DNA of 64,000 bases, taken from positions 1-64,000 of the forward strand of contig PIVY01000003.1 in NCBI GenBank assembly GCA_003353795.1. Direction: 5' to 3'. A program made the position numbers and the translations under genes. Below are positions 49,298-57,450 of the stretch, piece after piece. This DNA is from a bacterium. Its GTDB lineage: Bacteria > Krumholzibacteriota > Krumholzibacteriia > LZORAL124-64-63. Positions within the stretch are counted from its first letter, which is position 1. Each line of letters starts with the position of its first letter. The notes under the pieces were generated by a model. That model did not search any database. It saw only the letters and a program-made list of their open reading frames with translations, and was not told the DNA's origin.

Positions 49298-50356
49298 GTG
49301 ACTCGCATGCTCAAATCGTATGGTCTGGTGGCCCTGATGGTGCTGGTCGTCACGCTGATGCACTACAACACCGCCATGCACATCCACGCCGCCCACGGCA
49401 TCTACCGGCGACTCTACTACTTCCCCATCATCGTCGCCGCATTCCGGGGCGGCCGGACCGCCGGCGTGGTCACGGCCCTGGCGATCTGTCTGCTCTATAT
49501 CCCCCACGCCTTCGGACTGATCGGCCACGACCCGGCGCCAAACCTGGAAAAGATTCTGGAGATGGTGCTCTACCTGGCCGTGGGTCTGGTCACCGGCACC
49601 CTTGAGGACCGCGACCGCCGCACGCGCCGTCGCCTGCAGGATTCCCTCGACGAACGCGAGCGACTGCAGCAGGAACTGGTGCGCCGCGAACGGCTGGCCG
49701 CCGTGGGCCAGCTCTCGGCCGGGCTCGCTCATGAGATCCGCAATCCCCTGGCGAGCATCAAGGGCGCCACCGAAGTCCTGCAGGATCACGAGCCGGCCGA
49801 CTCAGGGCGGGGCCGCATGTTGACCATCGTGCGCGAGGAAGCCGCCCGCCTCAACGACGTGCTCACCCGCTTCCTGACCTTCGCCCGCCCCGCCACCGGC
49901 GACCGCACGCGCTTCGATCTCGCCGACGAGGTGACCCATCTCGCCGGGTTGCTCGACCACCGCGACGGGGCCCCCACCGTCCGCTATGAACCGACCGGCG
50001 AACCGTTCCCCATCGACGCCGACCGCGACGCCATCCGCCAGGTCATGCTCAACCTCGGCCTCAACGCCGCGGAGGCCGCCGGCCCGGCGCCCGAGGGGAC
50101 GGTCGAACTGTCTCTCGCACGCGACGGCGATACCCACCGGATCACCGTCACCGACAACGGCCCCGGTTTCACGACCGCCGCGGTGGCGAACCTCGGCACG
50201 CCGTTCTTCACCACCCGCGACGGCGGTACCGGGCTGGGCCTGGCCACGAGCCTGCGCATCGTCCGCGATCACGTCGGCGACCTCACCGTGGACGAGGCGC
50301 ACGCGGGCGGTGCTCGGGTCGTGATACGATTGCCTGCCGCCACGGGAGGTGCCTGA
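49298..50356 (+). CDS. Membrane sensor histidine kinase (ZraS/NtrB-like)
   Basis: A 352-residue kinase with three or four membrane helices in the first 100 residues (LVALMVLVVTLMHY, YYFPIIVAAFRGG, AGVVTALAICLLYI, MVLYLAVGLVTG) and little periplasmic part. The HisKA block is LAAVGQLSAGLAHEIRNPLA with the phosphorylated His145, and the ATPase has NLGLNAAEAA (N box), DNGPGFT (G1) and GGTGLGLA (G2). The start is GTG at 49298, fixed by GGAGGAG seven bases upstream; an ATG at 49253 is in frame but lies within the regulatory region. It phosphorylates the adjacent response regulator. Divergence from cus suggests metal or envelope sensing. Confidence 0.92.
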   Translation: MTRMLKSYGLVALMVLVVTLMHYNTAMHIHAAHGIYRRLYYFPIIVAAFRGGRTAGVVTALAICLLYIPHAFGLIGHDPAPNLEKILEMVLYLAVGLVTGTLEDRDRRTRRRLQDSLDERERLQQELVRRERLAAVGQLSAGLAHEIRNPLASIKGATEVLQDHEPADSGRGRMLTIVREEAARLNDVLTRFLTFARPATGDRTRFDLADEVTHLAGLLDHRDGAPTVRYEPTGEPFPIDADRDAIRQVMLNLGLNAAEAAGPAPEGTVELSLARDGDTHRITVTDNGPGFTTAAVANLGTPFFTTRDGGTGLGLATSLRIVRDHVGDLTVDEAHAGGARVVIRLPAATGGA

Positions 50357-51726
50357 TGGCGCGCGTGCTGCTCATCGACGACGACCGCAACCTGCGCGAG
50401 GTGGTGGGGTTCATGCTGCGCGAAGCCGGCCACGAGGTGGACGACGCCGGGTCGGCCGAGGAAGGCCTCGCACTCTTCGGACGCGCCGGCACCGACCTGG
50501 TGCTCACCGACATGAAGATGCCCGGCCGCAGCGGCATGGATGTCCTGCGCGAGGTCCAGCCCACGGGCACTCCCGTGATCCTGCTGACGGCCCACGGAAC
50601 CGTGAGCCAGGCCGTAGAAGCCATGCGCCTGGGAGCGTCATCTTACCTGCTCAAGCCCTTCGAACGTGCCGAGTTGCTGGTGACAATGGAGAAGGCCCTG
50701 GCCGAGGGCGCCATGCGCCGCGACAACGCCAACCTGCGCGATCTCCTGCGACGCAAGCAGGCTGACGGCGGCATGGTCTACCGCTCCGACGCCATGGCTC
50801 GCCTGATCGACGAGGCCCGACTCGCCGCCGCCAGCGACGCATCGATTCTCGTGACCGGCGAGAGCGGCACCGGCAAGGAACTGATCGCGCGACTGATCCA
50901 CGACGGCAGCCCACGCTGGGAAGGTCCCTTCGTGGCGGTCAATTGCGGCGCCATCGCCGGCGACCTGGCCGAGTCGGAACTCTTCGGTCACCAGCGGGGC
51001 GCATTCACCGGCGCCGACCGCGACCACCCCGGCCGCATCCGCGCCGCCGACCGCGGCACCCTGCTCCTCGACGAGATCGGCGAACTCCCCACCGGGCTCC
51101 AGCCCAAGTTCCTGCGGGCTCTCGAGACGCGGCAGATCGATCCCGTCGGAGCCACGGCTCCCGTTCCCGTGGACTTCCGGCTGGTGTGCGCCACCAACCG
51201 CGACCTGGTGGCTGCGGCCCGCGACGGCGGGTTCCGCGAGGATCTCTACTACCGCATCGCCATCGTCACGCTCCTCGTGCCGCCACTGCGCGAGCGCCCC
51301 GAGGACATCGCCCCCATCTGGGATCACTTCACCCAGTTGCACGGCGGCGACGAGGTGACCACGTCGTCGCAGTTGCGAGCCGAACTCGAATCCCGCCCAT
51401 GGCCCGGCAATGTCCGCGAACTGCGCAACCTGAACCAGCGGCTCGTGGTTCTGCGTCGCACCGATGGCCTGGCCCTCGCCGACCTCGAGCGCGTCGAGCA
51501 AAGCGGAATCAGTCGCCCACGGATCGACGCCGTGACGGCTGCCGGCGACGACCGCCCCCTCCTCGGCGCACTGCCCGACGACCACCTCGATCTGCCCGGA
51601 CTCGAACGCGAGGTGATCCGCCGCGCCCTCGCCCGCTTCGACGGCAACAAGTCGCGAACCGCGGAGTACCTGGGGATTCCGCGACATGTCCTCGTATATC
51701 GACTCAAGAAGCAACGGGAGGCATGA
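50356..51726 (+). CDS. NtrC-family sigma-54-dependent response regulator
   Basis: A 456-residue three-domain activator. The receiver domain has the phosphorylated Asp52 in VLTDMKMPG. The AAA+ domain has Walker A GESGTGKE (168-175), the sigma-54-contacting GAFTGA loop (215-220) and Walker B LLLDE (236-240). A Fis-type helix-turn-helix ends the protein (ALARFDGNKSRTAEYLGIPR). It should bind palindromic enhancers and open sigma-54 promoters. Its ATG shares one base with the kinase TGA, so the two are coupled. The adjacent -24/-12 promoter makes the cus operon its likely target. Confidence 0.95.
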   Translation: MARVLLIDDDRNLREVVGFMLREAGHEVDDAGSAEEGLALFGRAGTDLVLTDMKMPGRSGMDVLREVQPTGTPVILLTAHGTVSQAVEAMRLGASSYLLKPFERAELLVTMEKALAEGAMRRDNANLRDLLRRKQADGGMVYRSDAMARLIDEARLAAASDASILVTGESGTGKELIARLIHDGSPRWEGPFVAVNCGAIAGDLAESELFGHQRGAFTGADRDHPGRIRAADRGTLLLDEIGELPTGLQPKFLRALETRQIDPVGATAPVPVDFRLVCATNRDLVAAARDGGFREDLYYRIAIVTLLVPPLRERPEDIAPIWDHFTQLHGGDEVTTSSQLRAELESRPWPGNVRELRNLNQRLVVLRRTDGLALADLERVEQSGISRPRIDAVTAAGDDRPLLGALPDDHLDLPGLEREVIRRALARFDGNKSRTAEYLGIPRHVLVYRLKKQREA

Positions 51727-51920
51727 GCATGCCCTACGACGAGGGACTGGCCGCCATGGTGGAAGACGCCACCGCCGGCCGCGACGTGCCTTTCGACATC
51801 ACCGGAAAGGCGCTCAAGGGCTGGATCATGGTTCCGCCCAAGAGCCTCGGCGAACCGGACGCGGTGACGGCATGGGTCGAACGTGGGCTGGCCTTCGCCG
51901 CGAGCCTGCCGGCCAAGTAG
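51723..51920 (+). CDS. Miniature TfoX-N-like protein with internal deletion
   Basis: A 65-residue protein whose ends match the TfoX N-terminal domain. It starts MPYDEGLAAMVEDATAGRDV (as in the MxYDEGLA start of TfoX-like proteins) and then jumps to FDITGKALKGWIMVPPKSLG and AVTAWVERGLAFAASLPAK, the usual C-terminal half (DFTGRPMKGW...WVERGLAFA.SLPPK). The middle of about 45 residues, including the MFGG strand region, is missing. The ATG overlaps the regulator's TGA (ATGA), so it is the third gene of the two-component operon. Function unknown; TfoX-like proteins are linked to competence or regulation. Confidence 0.75.
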   Translation: MSMPYDEGLAAMVEDATAGRDVPFDITGKALKGWIMVPPKSLGEPDAVTAWVERGLAFAASLPAK

Positions 51921-51928
51921 ATGAAGTC

Positions 51929-51958
51929 GACCGGCGGCCACTCGCGTGACCGCCGGTC
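51929..51958 (+). terminator. Hairpin after the two-component operon
   Basis: A 13-bp stem with one mismatch (51929-51941 with 51946-51958) lies eight bases after the stop at 51920. No T tract follows, so it may be rho-assisted or serve as a 3' end stabiliser. Confidence 0.5.
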
Positions 51959-52009
51959 ATCCCCGCTCCGTGTTGTTCGCCGTCGGGGTGGGAATCGTTG
52001 ATCTATGAT

Positions 52010-52210
52010 TCAGCGCTGGACTGCCGGCCGGCCGACCAGTGCACGATAGCCCCGAGAATAAAGGAGATAGAGGCTCGGGAGCACGGGTAGGATGACCAGG
52101 AAAGCCACCGTCGACTTCAAGGCCGCCGCCCCCAGCAGAAGCAGTCCCAGGGTACTGGCGAAGAGCAGGAAGAACGCCACGAAGATGATGAAGTGTCCGA
52201 TGACCCGCAT
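52010..52210 (-). CDS. Small two-helix membrane protein
   Basis: A 66-residue hydrophobic protein (MRVIGHFIIFVAFFLLFAST, LGLLLLGAAALKSTVAFLVI, then LPSLYLLYSRGYRALVGRPA) with two predicted helices and a basic tail. The ATG at 52210 has GGGAGG with seven-base spacing, and a plausible promoter lies upstream, which supports it being real. I do not recognise a family. It is convergent with the two-component operon and divergent from the lipoprotein gene. Confidence 0.68.
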   Translation of the reverse strand: MRVIGHFIIFVAFFLLFASTLGLLLLGAAALKSTVAFLVILPVLPSLYLLYSRGYRALVGRPAVQR

Positions 52211-52254
52211 GACTGTCCTCCCGTCTGGGAATCCTGGTCTCGTGCAACGGAAAT

Positions 52255-52284
52255 ATCATATCACAACATAATACATCTAATCAA
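52255..52284 (-). promoter_or_regulatory. Putative promoter of the small membrane protein gene
   Basis: On the minus strand TTGATT (52284-52279) and TATGAT (52260-52255) are 18 bases apart, within a conspicuously AT-rich stretch (about 52249-52312), 45 bases before the ATG. Confidence 0.5.
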
Positions 52285-52426
52285 CATTCAATTACTTATA
52301 TTGATCTTTCGTGCGATAGCGCCACGCAAACGGCCTGGATCCCCCATTCCTGCTGTCCGTCCCGTCGGCTTTCTCTATATTCAGGGGTGGCGCCGCCCCT
52401 GGAAATCCGCCCCGCGCATTTCGAAA

Positions 52427-52455
52427 CTGGAAATCGTGTGGCTGGAGCCTATAAT
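52427..52455 (+). promoter_or_regulatory. Putative promoter of the lipoprotein gene
   Basis: A perfect TATAAT at 52450-52455 is preceded, 17 bases upstream, by CTGGAA (52427-52432), the same -35 variant as in the M1 aminopeptidase promoter. The start codon is 45 bases downstream. Confidence 0.5.
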
Positions 52456-52499
52456 CGCGGCGAACGACGTCACCCGGAATTCCCCTCGGAGGTACCTTC

Positions 52500-53561
52500 A
52501 TGTCCCGCCATAGCCTCGCAGCGACCGGTCTGTTCGTGGTGCTCGCCGCGCCGTTCCTGATCTTCGGTTGCTCCGACAGCAATCCCACCGATCCGCTGCC
52601 GCCGACCAAGGCCGTGATCGTGGCGCCCATCGGCGGGGCCGTCCTCATGGCGGATGAACCGGTGCAACTGGACGGCTACGGGGTCATGAGCACGGGCCAG
52701 CCGGTGATTCCCAATCGGTTGGTGTGGTACATGGGTGCGATCCCGGATACGACGTTCATCGCCACGGGCTTCACGCCCGTCACGGTCATCCCCAATGCGG
52801 GTGACTACACCATCACGCTGATCGCGTACGAGTCGGTCAGCTTCCATGGCGCGACCAGTGTCAACTTCACCATGGAAGAACCCGAGAACTGGGACCCGGT
52901 GGCCACCATCATCGAACCCATCGACGGCGAAGACTTTCTCCCGGCTCACGTGGTGACCGTCCTCCACGGCTCCGCCTTCGATGTCGAGGACGGCGACCTC
53001 GACGGTGACGACGTGGTCTGGACCAGCGATCTCCAGGGAACCCTTGGAACCGGCGCGCTCGTGGAGGTCGGCCTGTTGCCCGGCGACCATCAGATCGTCC
53101 TGACGGCCACCGACAGCGAAGGCCAGGCCGACGCCGACACCATCAACGTGGTTTCCCGCCACCGCCCCGCCTCGCCACTGGTTGACGGCGATTTCTTCTT
53201 CCGGGCCCGGGATTTCGTCCTGCTCTGCGCCGACAAGGAAATCACCCAGGTGTTCGGTGACTGCAGCATCGACGTACATGAGGACACCGGTCTGGCCGAC
53301 ATGTCCATCGACCAGATGGCCGGCACCGTGTCATGCGAGACGGCGGACGTCTGCTTCCTGCAGGGCGAGTTGGCCCAGGGCAACGTCCGCGTCACGGCCA
53401 CCGGCGACCTCGCGACCGGCGGCACGATTGAGCTGGAATTCTCGATCTTCCTGAGCGCACCGGACTTCGCTGAGGGCCTGCTCCGCGCCATCGAGTACCC
53501 GACCTCGGGCCCGGCCTGCGTCAGCCGCAGCTACGTCGAGTTCGCGCTCAAGACCGAGTAG
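52500..53561 (+). CDS. Lipoprotein with Ig/PKD-like domains
   Basis: A 353-residue exported lipoprotein: the signal ends in the lipobox LIFGC. Two Ig/PKD-like beta-sandwich modules follow (about 35-125 and 128-220), shown by YTITLIAYESVSFHGATSVN and HQIVLTATDSEGQADADTIN, the latter a standard PKD-type ending. The remaining third is a beta-rich domain with four cysteines (LLCADKE, GDCSID, SCETADVCFL). It is probably a surface or periplasmic structural protein. GGAGG precedes the ATG. The exonuclease gene begins six bases after its stop. Confidence 0.85.
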   Translation: MSRHSLAATGLFVVLAAPFLIFGCSDSNPTDPLPPTKAVIVAPIGGAVLMADEPVQLDGYGVMSTGQPVIPNRLVWYMGAIPDTTFIATGFTPVTVIPNAGDYTITLIAYESVSFHGATSVNFTMEEPENWDPVATIIEPIDGEDFLPAHVVTVLHGSAFDVEDGDLDGDDVVWTSDLQGTLGTGALVEVGLLPGDHQIVLTATDSEGQADADTINVVSRHRPASPLVDGDFFFRARDFVLLCADKEITQVFGDCSIDVHEDTGLADMSIDQMAGTVSCETADVCFLQGELAQGNVRVTATGDLATGGTIELEFSIFLSAPDFAEGLLRAIEYPTSGPACVSRSYVEFALKTE

Positions 53562-53567
53562 ACGCGC

Positions 53568-54155
53568 ATGCGCTACAGCTCGGACATCGTCGTCATCGAC
53601 CTCGAGGCATCCTGCCCCACCGAGGACGAGGGAAACAATTCGGTGGCGCGCAGCAGCATCATCGAGATCGGCGCCGTCCGACTCGACCGGCGCAGCCTCG
53701 AGGTCACCAGCACGTTCAGCGAGTTGGTGCGTCCCGAGGAATACCCGGTCACCCCGTTCATCACCGGCCTGACCGGCATCACGCCCGAGATGGTGGCCGA
53801 CCGCGAGACCTTCGCCGCGGTCGGCCACCGTTTCCTCGAGTGGTACGGTCCCCGCAACAAGGCCATCATCGCCGCCTGGGGCGCCTACTACGACATCCCC
53901 CTGCTGCGCAAGGAGTGCGACTGTTACGATCTGCCGTTCCGGACCCATGTCGTGGGCGGCGCGTTCGACATCCGGGCCATCGGCATGGCCTGGCTCGCCA
54001 GCCAGGAGATGCGCACCAGCGGCGCCACCCTCGATTCGGTCCTCGAGAAGATGAATCTGAGCGGCAAATTCACCAGCCACCGTGCGGCCGAAGACGCCCG
54101 CGCCGCCGCCGCCGTGCTGCAGGTCCACCACCTCGGCCGCGCTCTGGACGATTAA
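53568..54155 (+). CDS. DEDDh 3'-5' exonuclease (RNase T/ERI-like)
   Basis: A 195-residue exonuclease of the DnaQ-like DEDDh superfamily. Catalytic residues are Asp11 and Glu13 in VVIDLEASC, Asp109 in WGAYYDIPLL, and His171 with Asp176 in SHRAAEDARAA. The protein resembles the KapD/ERI-1 group of inhibitors-of-KinA type exonucleases acting on RNA or DNA 3' ends in the cytoplasm. It begins six bases after the lipoprotein stop, with no obvious ribosome site of its own, so the ATG at 53568 probably depends on coupling. It ends 106 bases before the transketolase-like gene. Confidence 0.9.
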   Translation: MRYSSDIVVIDLEASCPTEDEGNNSVARSSIIEIGAVRLDRRSLEVTSTFSELVRPEEYPVTPFITGLTGITPEMVADRETFAAVGHRFLEWYGPRNKAIIAAWGAYYDIPLLRKECDCYDLPFRTHVVGGAFDIRAIGMAWLASQEMRTSGATLDSVLEKMNLSGKFTSHRAAEDARAAAAVLQVHHLGRALDD

Positions 54156-54261
54156 TCGCCTCGACCTTGAATCCCCGCCCCCCGTCTACGACATTAGCCC
54201 GGCGCGCCGGCTGCCCGCCCACGCCGGAAAGGCTACACCCCCTGCCCCGGGAGGATGTCCC

Positions 54262-56619
54262 TTGGCCGACCCCCGCCAGCTTCTGGATGCCCAGAAACCT
54301 CATTTCAGCCACTGGGAACTCATCAAGGACGTCGCCGACCAGCTCATCGACCTGATGCTCGACACGCGTCAGAGCGGTCATCCGGGCGGTTCGCGGTCCA
54401 AGGCCCACATGCTCATCAGCCTCACCCTCGGCGGCGCCATGCGCTGGGACGTCCGCGATCCGGGCAAGCGTTTCGCCGATCGCTTCGTACTGGTGGCGGG
54501 GCACTGCGCTCCCCTCGTCTACGGCCTGCTGGCCATCTACAACGAGGCCCTGCGGCTGGCCCACGAGCGAACCGGTGACGCGAAGTACCTGGTCAAGGGT
54601 GGCGCCGAACGAACGCTCACCTGGGAAGATCTGACGACTCTGCGCCACCGCGGCGGCCTGCCCGGTCACGTGGAAATGGCGGGCAAGAATCTGTTCTGCA
54701 AGTGGAACACCGGCCCCAGCGGCCACGGCGCCCCGGCGGCCGTGGGCCAGGCTCTTGCGCTCAAGCGCGCCGGTTGCGAGGGCGTCACCGTATTCGCCAT
54801 GGAAGGCGAGGGCGGGCACACCGCGGGCTGCTGGCACGAAGCCAAGCACAGCGCCTACGGTCTCGGCCTGGACAACCTGAAGCTGATGCTCGACTGGAAC
54901 GACTTCGGCATCGACCCGCGCCCGTACTCCAGCGTGGTCCACGGCACGCCGTCCGATTGGTTCGAACCGTACGGCTGGCACGTGCACCGGGCCGAGAGCG
55001 GCAGCGACTGGGAAGCAGTCAACAGCGCGCTGTTCGACCTGGCTGCCGGCGACAACCCTGTCGGTCGCCCCGGCATGATGTTCGGCAAGACCCGCAAGGG
55101 CCGCGGCTACCACACCTACGACGACGAGAGCCACGGCGCCGCCCACAAGTACCACAGCGAGAAATTCTGGGCCGGCCGCCGCGACTTCGCCGACACGTAC
55201 GGCGTCACCTGGGAAGGCGAAGGCGAGGCTGCTCCAGCCACCGAGGACGAGAAGATCTCGCGCCTGCGCAGCCACCTGAACACGGCCCTCGACGTGCTGC
55301 GAGGGAACGAAGAGGTCGCCACCTACCTGGCCGATCGCCTCGTCGAACTGGGCGACTCGGTCCCCGAGGACCTGCCATCGTTCCAGCTCCCCGAAATGCA
55401 GAATCCCCTGGACCACGCCGACCTCCTCGACCCGAGCACCTATCCCGAGGACATGTGGGCCAAACCCGGCGAGAAGAAACCCAACCGTGCCGGCTTCGCG
55501 CGCTGGGGCAGCTGGATCAACAGCGTCTGCCGCGAGCGCTACGGCCGGCCGCTGTTCCTGGTGACGTCGGCCGACCTGGCCGGCTCCACCAACATCTCGG
55601 GCTTCGGCAAGGACTACTCGAGCGACCTGCCCAACTACGGCTGGTACGAGCGCGACGAGCATCCCGAGGGCATCATCCTGCCCCAGCCCATCACCGAGTT
55701 CGGCAACGCCGGCATCATGACCGGCTGCGCCTCGGTGAACCTGAGTGCCGACCCCGAGAACGCCTTCAACGGCTGGTGGACCGCGTGTTCCACCTACGGC
55801 TCGTTCAGCTACCTCAAGTACGGCATGTTCCGGCTCTACTCGCAGCTTGCCCAGGAGTGCGAGTTGAAGCTGGGCAAGGCCATCTGGGTCGCGGGGCACA
55901 GCGGCCCCGAGACCGCCGAGGACAGCCGCACCCACTTCGGCATCTTCTCGCCGGGCGTGACACAGCTGTTCCCCGACGACCACGTCATCAACCTCGTGCC
56001 TTACGAGTACAACGAGGTGCCGGTGATGCTGGCGGCCGCCCTGAAGCTGCCGCAGCCCATCGTGGTCCTGCACCTGACCCGGCCTGGTGTGGAGATCCCC
56101 GACCGCGAGGCCCTCGGCCTGGGCTCCCACCTGGACGCGGCTCGCGGCGCCTACATCCTGCGCGACTACCGGCCCGACGCGCCCCAGCACGGCTGCGTCT
56201 TCGTGCAGGGCACCATGAGCACCGCCAACCTGCTGAAGGCCCTGCCCGAGGTGGACGCAACCGGCCTGAACCTGAAGTTCGTGGCCGTGCCGAGCCTCGA
56301 CCTGTTCAAACTGCAGGACCAGGAGTACCAGGACACGGTGGTCTCCAAGGCCGACCGCTTCAACAGCACCTACGTAACCAACGTGTCACGGCGGTTGATG
56401 CGGGACTGGTCGCTCAATCCCCTGGCCGACGACTGGGCGCTGAGCAGCGATCGCGACAATCAGTGGCGTGACGGCGGTTCGGTGGACGAGGTCTGCGTGG
56501 ATGCGCAGATCGATCCGGCGAGCATCGCGGCGGGACTCATCGAGTTCGGCCAGAGCTACGACCAGCGCATGAAGACGCTGAGCTTGCTGGTGAGCCACGC
56601 CAAGGGCGAGAGTCACTAG
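54262..56619 (+). CDS. Transketolase-like thiamine diphosphate enzyme
   Basis: A 785-residue TPP enzyme with transketolase order: N-terminal TPP domain, central pyrimidine-binding domain and C-terminal domain. Seen are SGHPGGSRSKAHMLISLTLG (residues 38-57), TGPSGHGAPA (150-159), a TPP/Mg motif reading EGEGGHTAG (181-189) to DWND (211-214), and the central ITEFGNAGIMTGCASVNLSA. In classical enzymes the motif is GDG ... NN, so Asp is replaced by Glu. It could be transketolase or a relative acting on 2-oxo or ketose substrates. The start is TTG at 54262, fixed by GGGAGG seven bases upstream. A strong hairpin follows. Confidence 0.82.
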   Translation: MADPRQLLDAQKPHFSHWELIKDVADQLIDLMLDTRQSGHPGGSRSKAHMLISLTLGGAMRWDVRDPGKRFADRFVLVAGHCAPLVYGLLAIYNEALRLAHERTGDAKYLVKGGAERTLTWEDLTTLRHRGGLPGHVEMAGKNLFCKWNTGPSGHGAPAAVGQALALKRAGCEGVTVFAMEGEGGHTAGCWHEAKHSAYGLGLDNLKLMLDWNDFGIDPRPYSSVVHGTPSDWFEPYGWHVHRAESGSDWEAVNSALFDLAAGDNPVGRPGMMFGKTRKGRGYHTYDDESHGAAHKYHSEKFWAGRRDFADTYGVTWEGEGEAAPATEDEKISRLRSHLNTALDVLRGNEEVATYLADRLVELGDSVPEDLPSFQLPEMQNPLDHADLLDPSTYPEDMWAKPGEKKPNRAGFARWGSWINSVCRERYGRPLFLVTSADLAGSTNISGFGKDYSSDLPNYGWYERDEHPEGIILPQPITEFGNAGIMTGCASVNLSADPENAFNGWWTACSTYGSFSYLKYGMFRLYSQLAQECELKLGKAIWVAGHSGPETAEDSRTHFGIFSPGVTQLFPDDHVINLVPYEYNEVPVMLAAALKLPQPIVVLHLTRPGVEIPDREALGLGSHLDAARGAYILRDYRPDAPQHGCVFVQGTMSTANLLKALPEVDATGLNLKFVAVPSLDLFKLQDQEYQDTVVSKADRFNSTYVTNVSRRLMRDWSLNPLADDWALSSDRDNQWRDGGSVDEVCVDAQIDPASIAAGLIEFGQSYDQRMKTLSLLVSHAKGESH

Positions 56620-56642
56620 CGACCGACAGCATCGGTTGGAGT

Positions 56643-56672
56643 GGCGGGGCGCTCGCGAGGGCGCCCCGCCTT
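56643..56672. terminator. Terminator between convergent genes
   Basis: A perfect 10-bp GC stem (56643-56652 with 56661-56670) with an 8-base loop lies between the plus stop at 56619 and the minus stop at 56680. Confidence 0.7.
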
Positions 56673-56679
56673 GCGTCGG

Positions 56680-57438
56680 CTAGCGGGTGAAGAGCCACTC
56701 GCCCGACGCCGGCGGCTCCTCGGCGGCCTCCCACCCGGCGGCAGAGAATCCCAGCAGACCACGCGGCTCATCGATGCCGTTCTCGAGCACGTACCGCGCC
56801 ATGAGGCCCCGGGCTTCCTTGGCGTAAACGGTGATCACCTTGAGCTTGCCGTCGTCGCGACGCTGCTTGAACACGGGCCAGATCAACGGACCCTTGAGCG
56901 CCTTGACGTTCACGGCCTCGAGGTACTCGCCGGCCGCCAGGTTGAGCACGGCCTCGCCGCGCTTCAGGTCGCCGTTGAGATCGGTCGTCACCAGCGGTTT
57001 CCAGAATGCGGCCAGCGAGGTGCGCGGCGCGGGTTTGAACCTGCAGCCCATCTCCAGCCGGTATGGCTGCACCAGATCGCGCGGGCGCAGCATGCCGTAG
57101 AGACCGCTGAGAATACGCAGGCGGCCCTGGGCATCATTCCACACCTCGGCAGGCAGCGACCACGCGTCGAGGTGCTTGAACACGAGGCCGACGAACACGC
57201 CCAGAGCCGGACGGCGCGGGCGGCGCGGTTCACCCCAGAAGGCGAGGTCGCGCACCGTGGCCTCGGCGAGCGCGGGGCTGAGGTCCATGAGGCGGGCGAT
57301 CTGCGAACGGCCGAGCCCCTTGAGCTTCGCGGCCAGTCGCTCGGCCTCGGCCAGTCGACGCGGACGCGTACCGCGCACTCCCGCGGGAGCCGCGAACGCG
57401 AGGTCCATGGTCTTGGTGGTGTTGTAGAGAACCTTCAA
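56680..57438 (-). CDS. yaaA: YaaA/UPF0246 peroxide-stress protein
   Basis: A 252-residue DUF328 protein. The family blocks are RILSGLYGMLRPRDLVQPYR with LEMGCRF, VLNLAAGEYLEAVN and KEARGLMARYVLENGI. E. coli YaaA lowers intracellular iron and protects DNA from peroxide damage. The start is TTG at 57438 with AAGGA upstream; no ATG fits. It follows two dockerin-like genes after 12 bases on the same strand, probably co-transcribed but functionally unrelated. Confidence 0.92.
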   Translation of the reverse strand: MKVLYNTTKTMDLAFAAPAGVRGTRPRRLAEAERLAAKLKGLGRSQIARLMDLSPALAEATVRDLAFWGEPRRPRRPALGVFVGLVFKHLDAWSLPAEVWNDAQGRLRILSGLYGMLRPRDLVQPYRLEMGCRFKPAPRTSLAAFWKPLVTTDLNGDLKRGEAVLNLAAGEYLEAVNVKALKGPLIWPVFKQRRDDGKLKVITVYAKEARGLMARYVLENGIDEPRGLLGFSAAGWEAAEEPPASGEWLFTR

Positions 57439-57450
57439 TGGGCGTCCTTG

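Noticed and set aside
54070-56190. 706-codon minus-strand frame opposite the transketolase-like gene
   Set aside because: Antisense of a recognisable enzyme; no ribosome site or domain.
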